Assembly (NCBI RefSeq): GCF_002443255.2
Contig: NW_019211455.1
Coordinates: forward strand, 49,225,489 to 49,289,488
Length of the DNA stretch: 64,000 nucleotides
Source of the DNA: Varroa destructor
Taxonomy: Eukaryota; Arthropoda; Arachnida; Mesostigmata; Varroidae
Direction of reading: 5' to 3'
Numbering within the stretch: position 1 is the first letter of the stretch; each line of letters begins with the position of its first letter. Under the pieces are notes generated by a model. The model ran no database searches. It was given only the letters and a program-made list of their open reading frames with translations, and was not told where the DNA came from. Made by a program: the position numbers and the translations under genes. Positions 13,685 to 26,070 of the stretch are shown piece by piece.

Positions 13685-15595
13685 CTATGAATAGTATTGA
13701 ACAAGCAAACAAACATGTGTAATGATCGCCCTCTGCATTTACCGAACAAGTAAGCAACTTTGGCCCAATGGACAAACTATGATACATGGATGAAACAATG
13801 AAAGGGTAAATTTTCTTGCTCCCTTCTATAGGAAAATTAAGTTTAATCCAATGCACTTAAATTATTAATATCCTTGGATCTATTAATTGAAAATTAAAAA
13901 ATTGACCTTTTAATTGGAAAGAGCATGCCACTTCGGTAAGGGAGTCTATCTGAACGTATGCCTTGAAAATTTATAGATGAAACAATTTAGCTTTTCGTAA
14001 GTAGTCGGCAACCGTGGAACTTGATCAGCTTAGTTGCGACAGGCAGCTTTAATGCCACGGCAGATCTAACAAAGAACCTGCACATCGATGACCTTTGGTG
14101 GATCAGTCAAGAGGTAACCAAGCAGTGAAATTTATAAATCAATAGTTTTCACAAATATTTGGTGTAATGATCGTTTGAATTAATTAGAGTTTAGTGTCGT
14201 TAGAACCTATAAACTTATCTTCGGTTCAGTCTGATTATTGACCTGCAGTTTACGTAGTCCTTCTAATCGGTTTGAGTCTCAACGTCACTATCGTGCAAGT
14301 CGTTGGCAAAACTCAGGTCTATCTAAGTTTTCACACTCGTATCGTTCACAAGCACACAATCGTATAGAGGAGGGGGAGGGGAGGACACACATTATATCTT
14401 GTAAAAATTGTGTCTTCAAGCGTTTGAAACGGTGCGTTTTTTAAAGCACCAGGCGCTTAGTATGAAATACCATGAATATTGTAATCAATAGCGCATCGTT
14501 TTGTTAGTCACTGCCTTGTTTACCTATTGCAGTCAACAAAGCCTACACGAAATACAGCCTAGAGAAATCTAGTTGAGAGGTTCTGGTAGAATTTAGTCCG
14601 TAGTCTACTTATAGTTATTTTTCGTTTTTAGTCTCATCAGTAATTTTCTTTAAATAATAGTATGGGTTCATTTATAATATTACTTAAATGTAGTAAATCA
14701 GCGTTGTCAGTTGGCCATACAAATGGCGGCGTGAATGATAAGGTACCATAATGATATGATTTGTGTGAGACCGCTGTAGCCATGGGACCTTGTGGAACGT
14801 TTCTTTGCTACGTGAGCTACACGAAGACTAGTAAGAACTACTATACTGTTGATACCCGGATCTTAGCCATAGAAGAATCAACTGTTTAGTTAATTAGTAG
14901 ATATACGAGTAAATTTTGTGAACAAAGTATGCCACTTTCACGTATGGAAAAACGGCGCCACTTTTACCAATCTAAGAGATACTGTGCTTGGTATTTTTTC
15001 AAACTTGTATTTTATAGTATCGCTTGTTTTCATTATACTACACGATTTTGAAGGTTGCTTGCGAGATATCCAAAATGGCTGTGCACATTTAAAATGCCTG
15101 CTAAAATATTATGCCTCATTCTATGGCGAAAGTATTAAACAATACATTGTATATCGTCGCGTTTAGTTTAAGATAACCGTACTTGAAGATCATTTTACTT
15201 AATTGTGATAGTTTCTATCGCGTATTCTTGTAAATAGAAAGAAACAGACCAATGTTGGATTACAAATTAAATTTTACACTTAAATACATTCATTTTCTGA
15301 GTTTACCTTACTGAGCTTTTTCCGTTTTTCATTTTTAGATCTACAACTCGATATGTACGTAGTTAGAACAGAAGTTCTTTAACAGCGTACAGGGGACCTA
15401 CGCGCATGCAATAAACGGAAAGATGCTCGATAGGATCGCGTGTGGTGAGACCCCCTAGATAGCCAAATACGATTGACTGCACTCCCGTAATCATCCTGCT
15501 TTGTTCACTGCGTCATAGACGTCATAGATATAGGACAGGGAGCAAGTCAAACCTGTTAGCCGCAAAGAGGAACAACACGAGGGGGTGTAGCATGA

Positions 15596-15621
15596 ACGAC
15601 GACGACGACGACGACGACGAC
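15596..15621 (+). repeat. ACG trinucleotide repeat
   Basis: About eight ACG units preceded by an ATG. Read as protein this would be an aspartate run, but no gene context supports coding. Confidence 0.93.
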
Positions 15622-18569
15622 TCAAGTCACGAGCCATTTGAAACGGTGTACTTTGATAACCACCTCTAGCCCAGGGGCCAAGGAGACGGAAGTGAGAGAT
15701 GTGACAATGAACACTGAGGCCTACGGATCTACTTTTTTCTTACTATGTTTTATCGCAAAAGTTTTTTCATGTCATCTTCGTATTCTGAAGTTCTAATGCT
15801 ACATAAGCACTAGGATGTTCGTTTTGTCGTTGGTCCGCTGTGCTGACGCTTCATAGCGTGATAAGTTCTAAAATCTGTTTTACTAATGAAATCCGTACGC
15901 TGGACGATAGTGTCTGGACGCTAATTCCGGCGAGTTGTTGAACTACTGTGGCGACAGTTCAGAAGGTATCCTTGCTTTCGCCTGGTATGAACGAATCGAA
16001 TTCTGTGCCTTTAGTCCGCAGCAGCCTCTGGCGGAACGTATTCCTTTCAGTCGTAATATTATAGGTTCTAAAGAATCCCCCAAATATCATAACCTGTTAC
16101 CGACAACAGGACGAAACGATTACCGCTAGAGCTTATCACTGCAAAGTCGGCCATTTCTCAAAACTGCAGCGAGAAATTCCTGCGATTGGTGCAAGTGGCG
16201 TAACACTCATACCATTCTCACCCTTACTATTGGCCCTTAGCCATTTTTTTTTTCTATATATATTTCAAGTTTAATGTCGTTAAATACGTTATTCACTAAT
16301 CTATGGGACCATTTAACCAGAAAAAATCCATTGGAAAGTCGATCCATTGGCCACGGCAATGTCAAGAACAAGATTACTGTTTTATACATGATAATAAATC
16401 AGCGACGTGCTTATGCATGTCTTGTAGTTTGCAGGTTAGGGGTCCGGCAAAGGTAAATTTGGCATGGAAAGATTACGCTTAATATTAGTTTTTAGCCTCA
16501 GAAAGCTTAACTGCTGAGAGCTAAGTGTTCCTGTAATCGAAGAGTCGTCCAGTAACAATTGCCGGACGAAGCCATGTTGCACCTTGGCAGCACATACCGA
16601 GCCGCGAAAATACTCTATCTTGCATGATGAATTCTTCCTCCGGCGCTTGGTGATGGAATTGCGCAAGTTAATGTCTTAGTCAACGAACCTTATACAAGTT
16701 GGCGAAAGATATGAAAGGGATTCAAAGACCGGATCTTTCATGTTATAATCAATTTGATCACATTTGTTAATCTGTCTTTGCTGGTAGTAATCAACAGCTT
16801 CATAAATACTGGTCAGACACACTGTCCCAACAGTAGATAGAATATATGATACCCTTTAAAACACTTCGCGTCATATGATTTGTATAAATCTTGTAGAGCT
16901 TGTAAAACTAAGTGGCGAAGCTTACTAAATGTCCTAAGAATGGTGTTAGGTCGCAACCAGCGGTAGAACCTCCATCTCAATTTCTACCACATCTGGAACA
17001 CCTACAAGTATCGTCAGGCTCGTGGGCCTGGTCTCCTGCAGTGTCTATGGTATGACCGACGTACGGCAAAGCGAGTAACGACATGTCTGTTTAACCAGTT
17101 CGCCTTTTTCCACTCGACCGCTTTCAATGAACATGCATGCCTGCCGTAAATAACGTGAAGCTGCAGTGGATAAAATCAGATTTCGACCCTGCCACCTACG
17201 TTCACACCTCACAGACTCACATTTTTGTTGAACTGAAGTTTAAAAAGAATTCGGATTGTCATCTATATCTAAATAGATCCTCTAGCAGGGGTGGCCATCA
17301 TGCCTATCTCGACTGAGTCATTAGTACGAAAATGATCCCAAAAGCAATGCATGAATATCGACTACTAACTACGAATACAAAGCCTATTAAGATCTAGAAC
17401 ACGACAAGCCTTCCTACTAACTGGAGAACCTGGAAGTACAAAAATCTACAACCTAATTGACACAAAAGCATTCTGCTTTTTGTATCTTTTACGTCTAGCG
17501 CATAAAAACCTGCATATTACTTGATGAACGTACGCTGCAATTAAGACTCCTTAGTATTCTACAAAGTTAAATCAAGTAAACCCAAGTTGAATTACCATTT
17601 TTAAGAGTAGAAGTTGTTGGATTATATAGGATAAAAAATGCTTAAAAGCGACTATTAAGAACAGCAAGTGACCTTCCTAATAGCGAGTCCTTCTTGTTGT
17701 CTATAACGAACCAACAATAATTCTAATTTTCTAGTGAATTCAGCACCGTACATGGACTAGACCTAGGCGATCGTCTGAGGATGTAAAAAAGTATTTGCTA
17801 ACGTGTATCATTTAACAAAGCTAATAGGAAAGATTTATCTTCTGCTAAACACCTGTGCGATTCGCTGAGGCGGTTTACTTTTGATCACCTGGATCGTGGA
17901 GGCGTGAACACGGTGACCAGTTCATAATCCAATATAAAATTTAAGATCATCCTGAATCTTGACTAGTGCGGTTTTTAAATGCGGTGTCTGTTGTGTTTGC
18001 TTAAGCCGGGTGTTCTCCTTGACTGCTGAGGCCTGGTGGTGCTCGGGCATACAGGCACAAGGGCCTAGCACAAGGTCGTAGCTTTTTCTAGGAGCTCAAA
18101 CGGTACTCCTGTACGTTCCATCAAAGTCGTTTCTTCTAGGTGAATGAGCACAAGTCCTCGTCGTCACTCTAAACGGGCGCATAATATTCTGCTGTGCGGG
18201 TAGGTGCTTAATATGTAAACCGCTCAAACAGATGAGCCTTGAGTTCGTCCCACGTTCTCGTGCTATCTGCAAGCATGTCGAGCCAATGTTGGGCTGAGCC
18301 TGACAGCTCAACCAGAGACTTTGAAACCCGGCGTTAAAGCATGCCGTTGTCTTCAAATTCGTTGCTTTTAGTGGCTCACTATTAGTACCCTTGTATTGAG
18401 TACTCTATCGGAGCTCGAACAAGCTGCTGTTTTTTAATTACCACTAACTGTAGCAACGACACACAACGGGCGCTATAAATACGGTTTATTCCACGTCATT
18501 TTACTTATATCACTAACGACAGAAGAATATAACATGCTATATAATGTTTATATGTCGTAACACATATCA

Positions 18570-18660
18570 GATTTATAAACTGATCAGATAAATAAAGGAA
18601 ACATTTCTATTTTTATTCCTGAAGGACGTATATTTGAAGTAGCTATAATAAAAATTGATA
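18570..18660 (-). pseudogene. Second cox1 NUMT fragment, minus orientation
   Basis: The minus strand encodes TSNIRPSGIKMEMFPLFI and then, with TGA as Trp, WSV. This is the same cox1 stretch as the plus-strand copy beginning at 18713. The two copies differ by substitutions, by one base in the INF codon region, and by about ten bases (around CGTCCTTCAG) that the plus copy lacks. Together they form an inverted repeat with arms of about 75-80 bases around a 53-base AT-rich spacer. Confidence 0.8.
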
Positions 18661-18687
18661 GAAATTAAAACCGGTGAAAATGAAGCT

Positions 18688-18706
18688 TATATATATATAT
18701 ATATAA
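18688..18706. repeat. AT repeat in the spacer between the NUMT arms
   Basis: A short AT dinucleotide run lies in the middle of the inverted cox1 repeat, at the tip of the predicted hairpin. Confidence 0.9.
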
Positions 18707-18712
18707 TAAGTC

Positions 18713-18975
18713 ATCAATTTTATTATAACTATTTTGAATATAGAATGAAAATAGAAACCTTTCCTTTATTTTGTTGATCAGTTTTTATTGCATTACCTCC
18801 TTTACTTAGAGCCATTACAATATCATTAACAGATTGTGATTTTAATACTACATTCCTTAATCCTAGAGTAGGAGGACATCCTAGTTTACATCAACATTTA
18901 TTTCGATTTTTCGATCCGACTGAAGTTTATATTTTAATCTGTCGTGGATTTGGTGTTATCATTTCTTGCATTAAT
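18713..18975 (+). pseudogene. Nuclear copy of mitochondrial cox1 fragment (NUMT), plus orientation
   Basis: Read with the invertebrate mitochondrial code (TGA as Trp), this matches the central part of cytochrome c oxidase subunit I. It starts INFIITILN, then after a gap KMETFPLFCWSVFIA. It continues AITISLTDCDFNTTFLNP, HQHLFRFF and EVYILICRGFG. These correspond to the cox1 landmarks FxWSV, AITMLLTDRNFNTSFFDP, QHLFWFF and EVYIL. Lost conserved residues (GH before PEVYIL, LPGFG changed to CRGFG) and a frame break near 18741 show it is a dead nuclear copy. The match fades after about 18975. Confidence 0.88.
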
Positions 18976-21116
18976 TTATTCAGGTTGGAATGGAGCTATA
19001 TTTGCCAGCTTCTTTAAATATCATTCTATCAGTGTGGTGTATCTGTATTGTGCTATTAGTACAATTTCAACTATAAATAACTTCTCTAAGATAATTGTTC
19101 TAGCTTAAAAAGAAAAGTGTATTTTCACCACCTTCTTGTAAAGATGAAGATGTTGCCAAAACTGCCTTGTTTACGGCAACGAGGCTATCGCTAAAAAGAT
19201 TACTCAAGAGTAGTTTAGCAGATCTGAAAACTGTATGCGGAACGTTTTTAGCTCTGTCCAATTATCTAACTCTGATGAGGATCCTCGTATCATCCATATC
19301 GGGAATTAACCGAAAACTGTCAAATCACCTTAAGTCCCTTAGGCTTATGCACGGATGTGGAACTTTCTAGTAAGTAAATATGGCTCAGCACTAGCGTCAC
19401 ACGCCCATAATGGCTGATTTTGTCGCACAGAATAGTTACTGGAAATGAGAGGTGGCGTCTATGAACTAGATATCGGAATGGGTGGCACTAGGGCAAAAGC
19501 CAAAGCCTAAAATTTAACTAGATTTTCATTCAAGAAACGTTACACTTTGTGTTTGATGAGACTGTAACACGCTGATTGGTTGGTAATTGCTCTCCATGAA
19601 ACAGACAATTGATCGGCAGGATTACTTCGCCTTTTTGCATTAACTCAACCAGGCTACTTAGAAGAAACGAGACGGTCCAAAGAAAGAGTGGTATATTCTA
19701 TTCTATATTAATGCAGATCCACACACGGTAAACATTTTCAAATCTGGATTCCTGAATTTCAAATGGAAAGCTTTGCTATACATTTCCCGGATCGTGCGCT
19801 GATGCATTTTTGCTTCTTTTCCGTTTGCAGGCAAGTGAAATTACAAATCACTTATTTGACGGGAAAAAAGGTCTCAACCTGACCGAAAGAGTTCTCCAAC
19901 ATCAAACCTGAACATTTTTAGCGCGACAAATACGTTGGTTGACAGACAGAGAAAGGTTGCGGGCAATGGTGCGAGATCCGTAACACAACAACTTATTGCG
20001 ACAGGAACAAAAATGTACTCATTTTTATGCAGTAAAAAAAAACAGAAGTCGCATTCACATCCTAAGCTCCCATTAGAACTGGACCAATTCTAATGATATA
20101 CTATAGTTTTTGTCGCGCAGAATTTTGTATTCGGTGAACAGTTTGCCGCTAAAAGTACCATAACTCGTTAGTTTAAGAAGATCCAAGAGGGAAGTTTTGA
20201 ACTTGCCGGTAAATCTTCTGGAAGATCATGAGCGAAAGACAATAACGCCAACGAAACATCATCCTGAAGCAAACGTAAAGCTGAAATAGCTTGTGTCTAT
20301 TTAATGGTTCAGTGCAGACGTTGCCCATTATAGTTTCACGTAGCCTAGTTCATCGATTACGGCTATTCCGAACGATTGAGGTAAATGATGACCAGATTAC
20401 GCATTAACCAGCGAAGACTCTGGAACAGAGCTGAGCTACTATTCCATGAAACCGCTCTACCTCACGCAAGAAAAATCATTATAACAAAAATGTTTTTTAA
20501 AAAATCGTAAATTTTTGATAGGTTTACCTTAATACGATGTCAAGCTTGTTTTAGGAGAATTCATACACTCCGGTATTCCCGATTAGTATAACAATGGAGT
20601 TAATTGTCATTTAAATGGCAAAATATCATAGAGGCCAGTTGGTTAAAAATTAAATAAAGTTCAAAAAGTTTACAATTTCCCGCAGTAGGCACCAGTCAGT
20701 CCACATATTCAGTTCATATATTGTTTCTATATTTTAAAATCAGTTTGTCTCTGCAATGCTTTTCATTTGGTTGAATATACTTCATTTGAAAACTCAGACG
20801 ACTCATTCGAAAATGAATGAGTCGTTCGAATGTTCGCGCTACGAATAATGATTCGTTATACTTCTATTGTTGGAAAAAAACAGGGCTTCTGTTACAAATA
20901 AGTGCGACTTCGTAACAATCTGATGTTGATATCGGGTTTTCTGGTAAGATTAAGTAAGTCTATATCTTGGGCGTTCTGCGATTTTTTACCAAACGGAGGA
21001 ACAAATGGAAAAAACAGAAAAAAAATTGACAAAAAAAATCAGCTGCACAACCATTCTGCTGATATTATATAATGCTTGAGGAAATCCGACGCTAAGTAAA
21101 ACTGTTTATTTAACAG

Positions 21117-22030
21117 GCAGCTAGAGCGTATGAATAAAGATGAACAAAAGCCCATTAAAGACGATCTTCGTTCTGGAAGGCCTTTTACATCAATTATGGG
21201 CAAGCATACAAAAAGAGCATAGCAGCTTCTCTTTGCTAACTACGAAATAACCATGCGATAACGAGAAAAAAAAATCTCAGCTTTTGTCAGGCCATTTTGA
21301 CCGGTCGTTTAGGCGCCAAAAGGCTTAGGACGAAGTTTGCGTCAAAACAGACAAAATGTCCAGCAGATGAACACTTGTGAAAAATTGCCAGGAAAACTTT
21401 CTACTACGTTAAGAAAAGGTAAGAAAAAGTTCCCTTGAATGTGTCATTATGGATGACCAGGCATAGGCGTATGGCGACGATAAGGAGGGCGAGACGTTAC
21501 CTTCTGAGTACCGCTTTAAAAACAAACCACCCCGAAAAAAAGTTTCACGATTCAAGTTCAAAGACAGAATGCTCCTCGTGGTTTTCCTCGACCGTGGGGG
21601 GGGGGGGTGTTTATCATGAGCTCAAGACATCTGGCTCCACGGTTTCTAAAGGGCTGTACCAAGTATTTGTCAGACCAGGTTGTGGGTCCTTTATCACAGG
21701 AATGCGCATACTCGTACAGCAGTTTTTGCGGAAAATCCAGACATGTGCCCCCACCCGCCGCATTTATCGGATCTGTTCTTGCGACTTCTTTCTATTTTCA
21801 AAACTAAATAGAAGTCTAAAAATAAAAAAAAATAGAACAAAATCTCTAAAAATCGCTGGCCAACTTGAGGTCTATCCCAATGATCGAACTTGGAAAGTAT
21901 TTTGGTGCCCGCAAAAAAATGATGCCGTAAGTGTATTGTATTTGGCGGTGTCTAGTTTAAAAAACAACTTGAATTGGGACGGTTAAATAAATGTTTATCA
22001 ATTTGTAGTAGCGGACTCGTTCATTTTTGA
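21117..22030 (+). mobile_element. Degenerate mariner-type transposase
   Basis: Shifting plus-strand frames preserve mariner landmarks in the right order. At 21.13-21.19 kb there is KPIKDDLRSGRPFTSI, matching the family DDPRSGRP signature before the catalytic core. At 21.45-21.6 kb there is MDDQ then AYG (the GDETWVYGY box) followed by VVFLDRGGGGVYHEL (the V-FFD-RGVVHHEF box). Near 21.78 kb there is CDFFLFSKLNRSLK (the LAPCDFFLFPKLK box). In-frame stops, frame shifts and a G run of twelve (21596-21607) make it inactive. The N-terminal DNA-binding region is not recognisable and I did not find terminal inverted repeats. It lies in a KCNQ intron. Confidence 0.85.
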
Positions 22031-24093
22031 ACAAAGGGTTATCGCTATTATCTATTGCACTTTGCTTATTATATATGTATCCATACTTGACACCTTCGAA
22101 CATTACGGATTTTATCGGTACGGGGTGTATTTCTGACAGTTTTTCTTTAACCTTAACAAGACTGGGTGCAGTTATAGCTTTGCCACTAACATTTCATTTG
22201 TAGATTCGTGAATTCGCTTATTTGTCGCATTTTTTTTTGCACTATTTATGAGCACGGTAAATATTATAATTCAAATATATATTTCTGTCTTCACATCTCG
22301 TTTTCTTATTATACAGTGTCAAGTATTTAGAGATTATTTGTCGAACTTTCGGTATTAAGTAAGTTGTTTTTTTTTCGATCTTTTCGAGGCAGCTTTTCAA
22401 CTACCTTCCAATTATAATTCATTAAGTGCGTCAATATTGTCATCTTTTTTTTCTTTGTCTACACATAGCAACTGTATGAGTCTTGAGAGTGTAAAAATAT
22501 TCGAAACCTCGTTCTTTTAATGATCGGAAATTTTGATGTTGTTATTTGTACCATCTGACATACAATGCGTACGGTGCTTCTTTCATATATTTTTAGCTTG
22601 TAAAAAATCTGATTATATATATATCAATGGGTTTAAGTGCTTTTATTTGGCGTATTTGATAAGTTATCATTTGTGTAATCAGCGTATCTATTCGAAATTT
22701 GTAGTTTGTTACTGGTATGTCAATATATTGCGAAAAATATAACTTTGGGATTCATACTGGCATCCAATACGCCTATGCAGAAATACAGCTCCTAAATTCC
22801 GTGTTTTCTCGGAGTTCAATAATCTTCTAGTGCTTAAGCTGTTTTCCTTAGTTTTAATCGTATTTTTTCGATCTTGTTCTCGTTGAAGCACATAACCGTT
22901 GAATTTTTTTAAAGCTATTCGTCTTTCAGCATATTCTCTGAAGTTTCTAGATAATTTCTTGTAATATCGTACTGTTGAAATTATTTAAATACGCATTGGA
23001 CTTGGGAGATGTATCCTTAAACCGTCATATTGTATATAACCGTATATAATATGACGCTTGTATGCTTCAACTTTTTTCTATCCCGTCGAAATTCATACAC
23101 TTGTACTACTTCATTCAGCCATTTGCTGAATATTTGCGTAGACATTTCTATACGCAAGCATTTATACTTTTATATTCCTTAAATACGTGAATAATCAGTA
23201 TATTATAAATTAGGTTCAATTTTCATTGCCAAAATTATCTTTCGAAATAAGCACACTTCGTTGTATCACTACATTAATTATCTACTATACATTGTCTATT
23301 CTGTTATATATAATATATGTATTCATTTTTTTTGTGCATTGCAATTTATATTTCAGCATAACGTCAGTAACGTAAACACGTTTTTTCACGTGCAGCCACT
23401 ACACTTCACAATGGTAAGTAAATTTTGAGTAGAACAAAGCTTCTATAACGGTAATGTGAGATAATTCTTTTTATTTTAAAAAAAACGCCTCTTCTTCTTT
23501 GATATGCACAAGTGAAATAAAGGATGAAAGATCTACGCAAAGGGTATCCTTAAAACTGTTCAGCGCCTCGTAGTGCTGCCTGAATTGTCCTCTGAGACAC
23601 ATTGATAATCATCAAGGGCATCCTTTTTCCCTATGTGCGCTAAGCGCAATGATTAATAGAACTTCACTTCGTCGAGACCAACGTAGCCACCAAAGTAATA
23701 ATGCAATCTAACCCAATGTACAAAACACAATTTGAGTTCTATATTTTTTAAAAAAATATTCTAGTTCTACGATACGCAAGGCTGTCATAAAAAATAACTA
23801 GCTTTTCTGCTTCCTTATGAGTGCATTGTGCATATAACCGATCCTCATTGCCACGGATCTAATGTCGATTCATTAAGCCATTTTGAATAATCCAGACTAG
23901 AACTACGCAGCAAGCATACTGGACTGATAACAAAACTACCACCTAAATTAATTTTAACGCAGGTAAATACGTGGGATACCATCGTTTAAACGATCGTAAC
24001 TTGTAACTCGCAAGTACTAACAATAAGAAAATCTTTCTTTTAACTCCTCATATATATATATTCGTATTCGAATCGGTAAGACGAAGCACTTAC

Positions 24094-24258
24094 CTGCCGA
24101 ATACTGTTCGATGACGTCCTTTACGTCATAAGGCTTCAATGCCTCCTTGAACTTCCTTCTTGAGACAAAGTACTTGATCTTCCTCAGCGCTCGTATTGCG
24201 TTTTTGTGCTGCTTCGTGAGTACGGTCAACTTGGGCTGGGTTTCCTCTGCTTCCTCGT
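24094..24258 (-). CDS. KCNQ: KCNQ exon: helix B, second calmodulin-binding helix
   Basis: This 165-bp exon starts in an acidic patch ([10 protein letters not shown]), then codes helix [18 protein letters not shown], followed by [19 protein letters not shown]. The [13 protein letters not shown] signature is one of the most conserved in the family and identifies the gene as KCNQ. Helix B pairs with helix A to cradle calmodulin, and its basic residues contribute to PIP2 regulation. The acceptor is gcatcctgttgcag and the donor is GGCAG|GTAAGTGC, both phase 1. The exon is divisible by three and flanked by like phases, so skipping would remove helix B cleanly. Confidence 0.96.
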
Positions 24259-25638
24259 CTGCAACAGGATGCACGTTAGTAGCTGATGCAAAATACTAGC
24301 CAGGCAATAGTTCCACCCTGCGTCTGACATGAAATCTCTTTGATTTGTTACAGATTTGTCGTCGCTGCTGATCTCAAGCTAACTTAAGATTGTACCCCCA
24401 TCTCTTTATAATTAAGAACGGAAGGATCAAAGCATCGACCTCCTGCGCTGTCCCTTGAAATATATGCGATTAACGTTCGTTGTTCTAACGCTTCCACGGT
24501 CAATTACTCTACGTAGCCTGCCGTGTACTGAGGAAAATTAAAGAAGCTCCAATTTGACGTGAATGGCAAGTAGTTGGCAACCCGAGCCAGCAGTGTGTTG
24601 AAAGCGGTGCTGCTAGCGAACTAGTGAGGTTGTGCCAATTGTACATAACGGACGTAGATTCTAGACCTTAACATAGTTTAAAGGTCCAACGAGGCTTTAT
24701 GTGGGGTCTCATTAGACCCTTACATTTAAAAACGAATGAGGCCACCGTGAGGTTAAGAGATCTAACAAGGGGTTTAAGCGTGCATATCAAGCGAGAAGCC
24801 AGCATTGACTTGATACACATAGAAACAGCAATCAGAATTTCTACAGGTTAGCTTAATTTTTTAATTGGTTAAAAGGCTATTGAGTTGCTACGTGTGCCTT
24901 GATTTCTAACACACATCACACTACTGATGATGAAGAATGTTCTCAAAGCCCAAAGCACGGTAGTGAACTACTCAACTTCACGTCGATTTAGAGAGAAAAA
25001 TACTATCTAAAGCAAAGGCCATCTACTTCTATCAGTTGTCAGTACTCCTGTGTTCTTACTTAGTGTGCGCGCCAAGTTATTAATAACCAATATTTAGTTC
25101 ATTAGTACCATTGCCGTAAAAAGATTAGCAGAGCCGAATTCATTTGGCAACGTAAATTCGTAAGAAACGAACGAGATACAACGCATAGACCTTCATATTT
25201 AGCATCAAATTTAAGAGGATACGATACCGCCAAGCAAAGTTCACTTCACTCTTTGCCTCAGGACACTGCCGTTGTTTCGGTGCCTTCAATGTGCCGTAAG
25301 GCTATTAGCCATATGGACAAAGCTATCATTAATGCAAGCTTAGATCGTCGCCACCAAGTTGTTATTGACTATATTTGTATGTAAAGCGAATGAGTTTCTG
25401 AAACTCACTGTTTAGCGCACTGACGTTTCAACATATGTGAAACCAATTTAAAGATCACATTTGACGAATGATAATATATCATTAAGCATGACATTGGAAA
25501 TGGGTTATTCTCGTATTTGTAGTAAAGATAGTAGTAATGGTTCTTTTCCAAATGGCAACCAACCACGAGAGACATAGCTATGACGGAAATTGTCATCGTG
25601 ATCAATCGTGGTTGGTCATGTTGACATCAAATGACGGG

Positions 25639-25640
<2 letters not shown>

Positions 25641-25670
<30 letters not shown>
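25641..25670. repeat. AT microsatellite
   Basis: An uninterrupted AT dinucleotide array of about 30 bases, in a KCNQ intron. Confidence 0.97.
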
Positions 25671-25673
<3 letters not shown>

Positions 25674-25934
25674 TAGTTCTTACCAATAACAATGTCGATA
25701 CTGGGGGGCGAGGTTTCGCCCTCTGAAAAGCAATTCCCACAAGAGGCGGCTGACTACACAAAGCAGAACACATATCGAACTAATTGATCTTTCTATCCCT
25801 GTTTACTATGTCACATTATAATATATAACTACAGCCGCTGGTCGGTAAGTAGGTGGACTCTACTTGGTAGCGCTTTTACAGAACGTGTCACCGCAGCAGT
25901 ATAGATCATCGTTTCACAACTAAGCTGCTTCTAT

Positions 25935-26070
25935 CATGTAATCGTAGTAGGTGAAGTGAGCTCGCTACAACGACATGATACAGTATTTCCCGGTTCGATT
26001 AGAAGATTTGATACACATGGGTACGCTGGTCGCCATTCGAAGGTCTAATTGTAAATGTTAAAAAGTCAAT
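25935..26070 (+). mobile_element. Possible tRNA-derived SINE-like copy
   Basis: An A-box-like GTGAGCTCGCTACAACGA is followed by the B box CCCGGTTCGATTAG. The tail contains TTTGATAC and later CGCCATTCGAAG, comparable in order and spacing with GTAGATAC and TGCCATCTGAAG of the 5.1-kb copy. It is weak but consistent. Confidence 0.35.

Larger units (their letters stand above)
13685..24093 (-). other. KCNQ: KCNQ intron, 10.4 kb
   Basis: The exons on both sides join directly as QYSAG-HVDLL, so no coding exon is expected inside. It carries an ACG repeat, two opposed mitochondrial cox1 fragments and a decayed mariner copy. From about 22.0 to 23.4 kb the sequence is very AT-rich with no recognisable content. 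Confidence 0.88.
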
